Origin: Hydractinia symbiolongicarpus
Taxonomy: Eukaryota > Cnidaria > Hydrozoa > Anthoathecata > Hydractiniidae
DNA: 64,000 nt
NCBI RefSeq assembly: GCF_029227915.1
Contig: NC_079881.1
Span: 11,507,501 to 11,571,500, forward strand
Direction of reading: 5' to 3'
Positions 58,995-64,000 of the stretch are shown one piece after another. The notes beneath the pieces were generated by a model. That model was not told where the DNA came from, did no database searches, and saw only the letters and a list, made by a program, of their open reading frames with translations. The number at the start of each line of letters is the position of its first letter. The first letter of the stretch is position 1. A program made the position numbers and the translations under genes.

Positions 58995-59330
58995 GTTATA
59001 CTTAGATGAAGTAAGAATATCCAACTGGGTCAGAGCGCAATTATTGTTCCATTGGCCTCGTCCTCGATGCTACTCAACACTATTTTGACATATCGGACTT
59101 TCATGTTCCTTATGAAAAAAATGTTGAAAGAGTTAGGGTGTTCTACCTCCCAATATGGTACCAACTTGTTTCGCCGTGGTGGTGCTACCTTTGCTTTAGA
59201 GCAGTTCCTAATGGATGTCATATCCTTATGAAGGATTAAAAATTTGATTGTATGTTTCTTTACCTTCAACATGCCCCTTGCTCGGTTATCTGCTCAACGA
59301 CTGATGGCATCACACCTTAGATGGTCTTTT

Positions 59331-61460
59331 GTTTTTAATTTTTCTACTATTACTTTGGATTTGGACTCTATGTTTTCACATATGTTAGGTTGTGCGTATA
59401 TATTTTGTTCACGCATCCTCATCCCCAGTTTTTTTTTGTCTTTTTAATATGAGAGAAGACGACAAAAAATACCCTGGTATCGCTGAGTGATTTTTGGCTA
59501 GCCGTCCCGAATAAAGATGTTCTTTGCTGAACTTAGATAGTTAATTGTTAGATTTCAAATCCAGTTTATGGAAAACGTTTTTATTTTTGAGGTGTTTTAA
59601 ATTCTATGAAAAAAAGAAGGAAGTGTAAAGAAGGGCAGACTAATTTCTGGATATATGTAGACGGCTTCAGATATAATAAACCGATTAACAATTAGCAATT
59701 AAAATTCAAACATCGCAACATGACCCTGTTTTGTACGACAGAGAGACAACAACTATTATCAAGGCCCCTACCCGCCGCTGTCCGTGTAACAAAAAAAATG
59801 GCGATACCCAAGGATCAAGGTTGAAAGTAAATGGTAAAATATAAATCATTAATGACACAATTTTGTTTTTAGGCGTCCTGGTTTAAAAAAATGTAAAAGT
59901 CTGAGATTGAGGGAAGACGTATTTCTTATAATTTCGTCGTCCTGCATTTAGTCTTTTTGATAAAACTGAATATCAGATCATCGTTTTTTATGGAAGCTAG
60001 TTAACTAGCCATGTTGAAGAAGCATCCAGATAGAATGTGGCTAAATCTGGTTATTTTAACTGTTAAACTTGACATTGTTGTTGTTTCTATCCTATGAAAA
60101 TTTTTTATCGATAAATATATTGCAGGAATTAGATATATAATCATTTCCAATGCTTCTTAAAACTTGTTTTTCGTGCTTGTTTACATTTTAAGCTACCATT
60201 TTTTTTGACGACGGGCAATAATGGTCCATATCGGCCCATCGTTAAGAACGCTAAGCCTTGACTTTGTTGTTGCTTATATTATATATGTGTTTCACTTTCA
60301 TTTCATGCTTTGTATATATTTTCAGCTATTACTATATATATGTTTTGTAATTTTGTCCTATCTATAGGATGACATCTATGTCCTATCCTGTAATTATGGT
60401 TTTTTATTTGTGATATTAATAAAATAGCTACAGTTGAGTAGGGGAAGTCACGGCCATCTGTCGATGGAAAGAAAGTGTGCGCATGCGCCGGGTTTTTTAA
60501 AAATCACGCGTGGTTTCCGAATTCCATAATGGCTTCCTGCGCTCAAGGGATGCGGACGCAGCGAAGAATATCTTTAAAAAACATGAAATTTTAGGCCCCG
60601 TGGAAAAGAGAGGGAGCTTGGTCAGCTTTTTTTAGAGAAATAAACCATGCCGGATGAACGAAAGCCCAAAATAGCAAGTTCCTTTGGCGATAAGCTGCGG
60701 TGACACATGGCTGAAAAAGACAACCTGGATTCGTCTTGGAAATGTGGTTGCAAGGAAATCGAACACGATATTTCAAGTTCTACCCAAACTAGGAATATCA
60801 GGTAAATTTTTTTTGATAGAGTATTGTTTGGAGAACTTATTTTGATTGGAGTGATGTTGCTGTACTTTTTTTTGTGAGCACCATTATAGCTCAAAGGTAG
60901 CCAAAAAAATTTAAAATACCCGAAGTAGCCATATTTGCTATCATCTAGTTCCATTATAATAAATTTTAGAAATACATCCTAGAAACATAACATGGTAGCC
61001 ACGCACAGTACAGTTAGGCTGCCATCAAAATATGTTATGTTTGCGTCCTCCGACTGACTTGCTTGCGGTGATAAAAACCCGAGTCGACAAGTCGAAGAAA
61101 AAAAACCGGAATTTTTTTTCCTTTCCTTTGGATGGCCGTGATATCTTTTTATCTATCCAATCATATTTAATTGATGTGCTTTATAATTGATTGGAAATTA
61201 AAAAAAAAGAGAACGAGCCATCAGTTGGCTTATGTGGTATAAAGGGTCTGCAAACAATGTTGATTAGTGCTATACTGTTTTTTAGTCCAGGGAACAAATT
61301 TAATTGCTCCTATCTGAAAATCCCTAGGAAAAAACCGTCTCTTTGATCCAGCCACTTACACTTAAGTGTAAGTGGCTGGATCAAAGAGACAAAAAAGGCT
61401 TATTAGCATAATATGACATCTTGGTAACAACGTGACTACAAATTAATTTTGTGGTATTAA
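59331..61460. other. Intergenic, with a palindrome; no gene seen
   Basis: Contains GTGCGCATGCGCCGG at 60477-60491, an NRF-1-like palindrome sometimes found in promoters, followed by an ATG at 60530 whose frame soon stops. The perfect palindrome at 61337-61390 is listed separately. The minus frame of 110 codons at 60622-60954 is not recognised. Confidence 0.3.
61337..61390. repeat. Perfect 54-bp palindrome
   Basis: GTCTCTTTGATCCAGCCACT followed by TACACTT and then the exact inverse, with no loop. Flanks are A-rich on both sides. Probably a foldback element or junction of an inverted duplication. Confidence 0.85.
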
Positions 61461-61466
61461 ATGCGC

Positions 61467-61475
61467 TATATAAAG
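61467..61475 (+). promoter_or_regulatory. TATA box candidate for the 61543 frame
   Basis: TATATAAAG in the context CGCTATATAAAGAAGC, 68 bases before the ATG at 61543. Position suits a core promoter; inferred. Confidence 0.4.
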
Positions 61476-61542
61476 AAGCAGGAGTGAAACGGGTGGATCA
61501 TACTTTATTACACCATAAAACGTAGTGTGGAGGTGATTAGTT

Positions 61543-61779
61543 ATGTTGTTCATTCTTTATGGAATTTTTGCATGTTTATGCGGTGCTAAAAAGCTACTTC
61601 TATGCTTCATTGGAAGGTCCAGAAATGAGATACAACAAGAATCGTCAACATCTGTATACAGTGAATTGTTGCTCACGAGAAAAACAGTAACAGATATGAA
61701 CTTGCAAGGTGTGAATGAAGATGGCACTCGTATAATTCTAATGAAAGACAATACAAAGATTTGCGTGGTTTTGAACTAA
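61543..61779 (+). CDS. Small unidentified protein, 78 residues
   Basis: ATG to TAA frame with a hydrophobic start (MLFILYGIFACLCGAKKLLL) that could be a signal peptide or membrane anchor, then a polar part with a Ser-rich stretch (IQQESSTSVYSELLLTRKTV) and a compact end (EDGTRIILMKDNTKICVVLN). A TATA-like box lies 68 bases upstream. The composition looks coding; no family recognised. It may be a single-exon gene or the last exon of one. Confidence 0.4.
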   Translation: MLFILYGIFACLCGAKKLLLCFIGRSRNEIQQESSTSVYSELLLTRKTVTDMNLQGVNEDGTRIILMKDNTKICVVLN

Positions 61780-62448
61780 AGTTTTGTTTTAAACTAATGT
61801 ACATACACTTGTTGAGACATTACAATAATTATCATTTTACAAGTCAAGTTAGAAGAATAGAACGTAACGGTAAAAAGGAAAGTTCCGGAATATTTTTGTA
61901 GACGATGCTTTTCAGACTAGAGGGTGAAGAAAATGGCAATGGAGGGAAGACTTTCTACAATCAGATAATCTTTGTTACCAAAACAACACTAATTATTATT
62001 TCGCTTTATAACTTTTTATCATGGTAAAAAGATCAATGTAATCTAATAAATATCTTTAACTCCTTTTCATTTATAGCAAAAATTTTCAACATTGTTGCAC
62101 CTTCCTGGAAATGTTGCCGGTGCGGGTAGAAGTGTAGGATAAATATTTCAAAATTTTTTTGCAGTTGTAAATGCTATCATAAATTGAATATATTTAACAT
62201 TTCGAAAGTTTTGTCATTATTTTATATAAAATCGTGCAGACTTCGTCAGTTTCTGCATAAAAAAGACGAATAAAAATATATCGCAGAAACATTTGAGATT
62301 TCGTGTGTCTGTAGCACAAACACAGACTATATACCTATGGAGTTTACGGCCCCTGTATCCTCATGAAAACAAAGGGTTGGTAAACTTAATACGTCGCCAG
62401 TCACTTTTTGGCAACTAAGCTTTGTTGAGTTTATAAAATATAAAATTA
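61780..62448. other. Intergenic, no gene seen
   Basis: AT-rich; nothing supported. Confidence 0.3.
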
Positions 62449-63241
62449 TTGAATTTCCGCGCCCGAAGGCGTAGGAAATTCTTTAAAACCGTCGTTTTTT
62501 CTTTTGGAGCATTTTTTGAGAAAAAATCGACCCTGGGATTTCACGTTCCTCTGATTTTTTGATACCTAAATGTCATTTTAGGCCAAAATTGGTTCAAAAA
62601 TTAAAACTACTTTATTTTCCACAATATTTGGCACAGTTAACAAAAAAGTATACTGAACATGATGGTGACATCAAAATTTCTATTTTTGGCCACTTTAAAT
62701 GTCATTTTAGGCCAAAATTGGTCCAAAAATTAAAACTACTTTATTTTCGACAAAATTTCGCACAGAACACAAAAAGAATATGCTGATCATTATGGTGACA
62801 TCAAAATTTTGATTTTTTGCCACCTGAAATGTCATTTTAGGCCAAAATTGGTCCAAAAATTTAAACTACTTTATTTTCGACAAAATTTGGCACAGTTAAT
62901 AAAAAAAGTATGCTGAACATGATGGTGGCATCAAAATTTTGTTTTTTTGTCAACTAAATGCCGTTTAAGACCATAAACGTTTCAATCGGAAGACTTTCAA
63001 CCATGAATGATAGGCTATAATTTTTGTTCGCAATTTCTTTTAAAGTGTGGGTTTATTATGACACGTTTTGTTTTGTTTGCGTTTGTTGTAAGATGTAATG
63101 TCACTTGTGTGTTTTATCTTCAGAGCTTCAAGCACCAAACCTCTTCGAATGTTTGGCACGATAACACAACGAATTAGCAGGTTGTCATCAAATATTTTGG
63201 TAGCGAGCGGAAATTCTTAGAGCCCCCAGGGCTTCTTGTTA
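62449..63241 (+). repeat. 130-bp satellite element, copy 2
   Basis: Same leader hairpin and first unit as 55271-56165, then units starting at 62570, 62699 and 62829 and a worn fourth near 62956. The right end GCGGAAATTC...CCCAGGGCTTCTTGTTA (63210-63241) recurs at 28372-28402 (GCGGAAATCC...GCAGGGCTTCTTGTT), so it is probably the true terminus of this family. GAATTTCCGC occurs inverted at both ends. Confidence 0.7.
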
Positions 63242-64000
63242 TGCATAAAAACAATAGATCGAACACTAATCCTTATACATAATACTTGGGGAAATATGCC
63301 TAATTTCTATTTGATCATATTTTCTGTAACATTTATATTTTTTAATATGGAAAAATTACTAAGTAGCCAAGACTGTGAGTAAGTTACATTATATCAGAGA
63401 TTTCACAGTCTGTGCATTGCTCCAATCATCATCTCCAAAGATCAAAACATTGCATTCAAACCTGCAATCTCATGATGATAAATATTTAAATGCTTCCGCC
63501 TGAAATTTTGAAAGATGGTACTTAGCACTAAGATTCCGAATACGCTATCACGTGACAAAAAGAAAAATATTATTCAAACTCGTGGAAAAGTTCTTTTGTT
63601 TGTATTGAAGATCGGAATGTGTGCTCAAACTGACAGATTTTCCTTTTTTGGTAATGTTTCCATTTAAACTAGAAATTAAGGATTAACTCGTGCAAGATAT
63701 TTGTGTTAGATCGAACATCACGTTCCTCTCAAACAAATAATGTTACCACTTCTTTATTGCAGAAAAGTTTCGCGAGAAAAAAAAACCCTTTTCTGTCTCA
63801 CTATATCATTTATTCACGCTTTCCAAATGTCAACTTCAAACATTTATGCTACTTTGCTGAAACTAGCCCTGACATCCAATTGCCTGAAATTACCCATATA
63901 ATGAGCCACATTGACACGCGGAAATATACCGAAAATAATTTAGAATATCCATATCTTTCAGTGTTAACGATATTCCGAAACTGCAATTAAAAAGATGAAT
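63242..64000. other. Intergenic to window end, no gene seen
   Basis: A 95-codon frame at 63703-63990 is not recognised and lacks a clear coding signal. Confidence 0.3.

Larger units (their letters stand above)
57081..59330 (+). mobile_element. Degraded tyrosine-recombinase (DIRS-like) retroelement
   Basis: A succession of plus-strand fragments with stops and shifts. 57130-57600 reads as a gag-like segment (LRIVHFVSRLRPAEK, SLDLRNYLSSSIKVSEMARK, YSLESVLKYASAHQ). 58120-58210 (KLQRHAGRLNWTCIMV) resembles the reverse-transcriptase/RNase H boundary of DIRS and related elements. 59110-59230 (LKELGCSTSQYGTNLFRRGG, ATFALEQFLMDV) matches the RRGGATFAL part of a tyrosine recombinase, followed by NMPLARLSAQRLMASHL. 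Family knowledge: such elements integrate by recombinase instead of integrase. Most of the polymerase is missing, so the copy is dead. A Crypton-like origin for the recombinase part is possible but less likely with the gag-like segment. Confidence 0.55.

Overview
This is a eukaryotic, AT-rich animal window. Genes have introns with GT/AG borders, there are no operons, and interspersed repeats are dense. The gene content (a myocardin-related transcription factor, the 18S rRNA modifier TSR3, an intronless class A GPCR, coiled-coil proteins with a UBAN-like ubiquitin-binding motif) and the repeat content (Helitron, pogo, Harbinger, piggyBac-like and tyrosine-recombinase retroelement relics) fit a cnidarian, probably a hydrozoan. 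The species is inference; no marker gene fixes it.

Layout. 138-3518 (+) is the 3' part of an MRTF gene (RPEL, basic region, Q-rich stretch, SAP domain, C-terminal activation-type tail in three exons). 4694-13806 (+) is a complete seven-exon TSR3 gene whose exon phases all agree; an intronless GPCR gene (6066-6911) sits inside its second intron on the same strand. 14418-14884 is a head-to-tail run of three short Helitron-like elements. 16319-17444 is a broken Harbinger transposase. 19189-23099 (-) is a six-exon gene for a 418-residue UBAN-type coiled-coil protein of the NEMO/ABIN/optineurin kind. A second copy lies at 43950-46599 (-), intact but lacking exon 2. The 20 kb between the copies is mostly mobile DNA: a pogo/Tigger-like MITE, Helitron copies, a minisatellite, a possible tRNA-derived SINE, and a complete 3.1-kb pogo-like transposon (35954-39092). 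From 46.6 to 64 kb there are few genes: a piggyBac-like MITE, a 130-bp satellite at two places, a worn tyrosine-recombinase retroelement, several near-perfect hairpins, and two short possible genes.

Most interesting: the 3.1-kb pogo-like element carries, divergent from its DDD transposase, a second intact reading frame with a HIRAN-like domain and an acidic tail. A different pogo-like element 0.5 kb away keeps a relic of another HIRAN domain, and a third pogo/Tigger-like MITE keeps a reading-frame end with a textbook PCNA-binding (PIP) box. Together they suggest a lineage of pogo transposons that carry replication-fork-binding accessory proteins. The recent duplication of the UBAN gene with clean loss of a phase-0 exon is the second point worth following.
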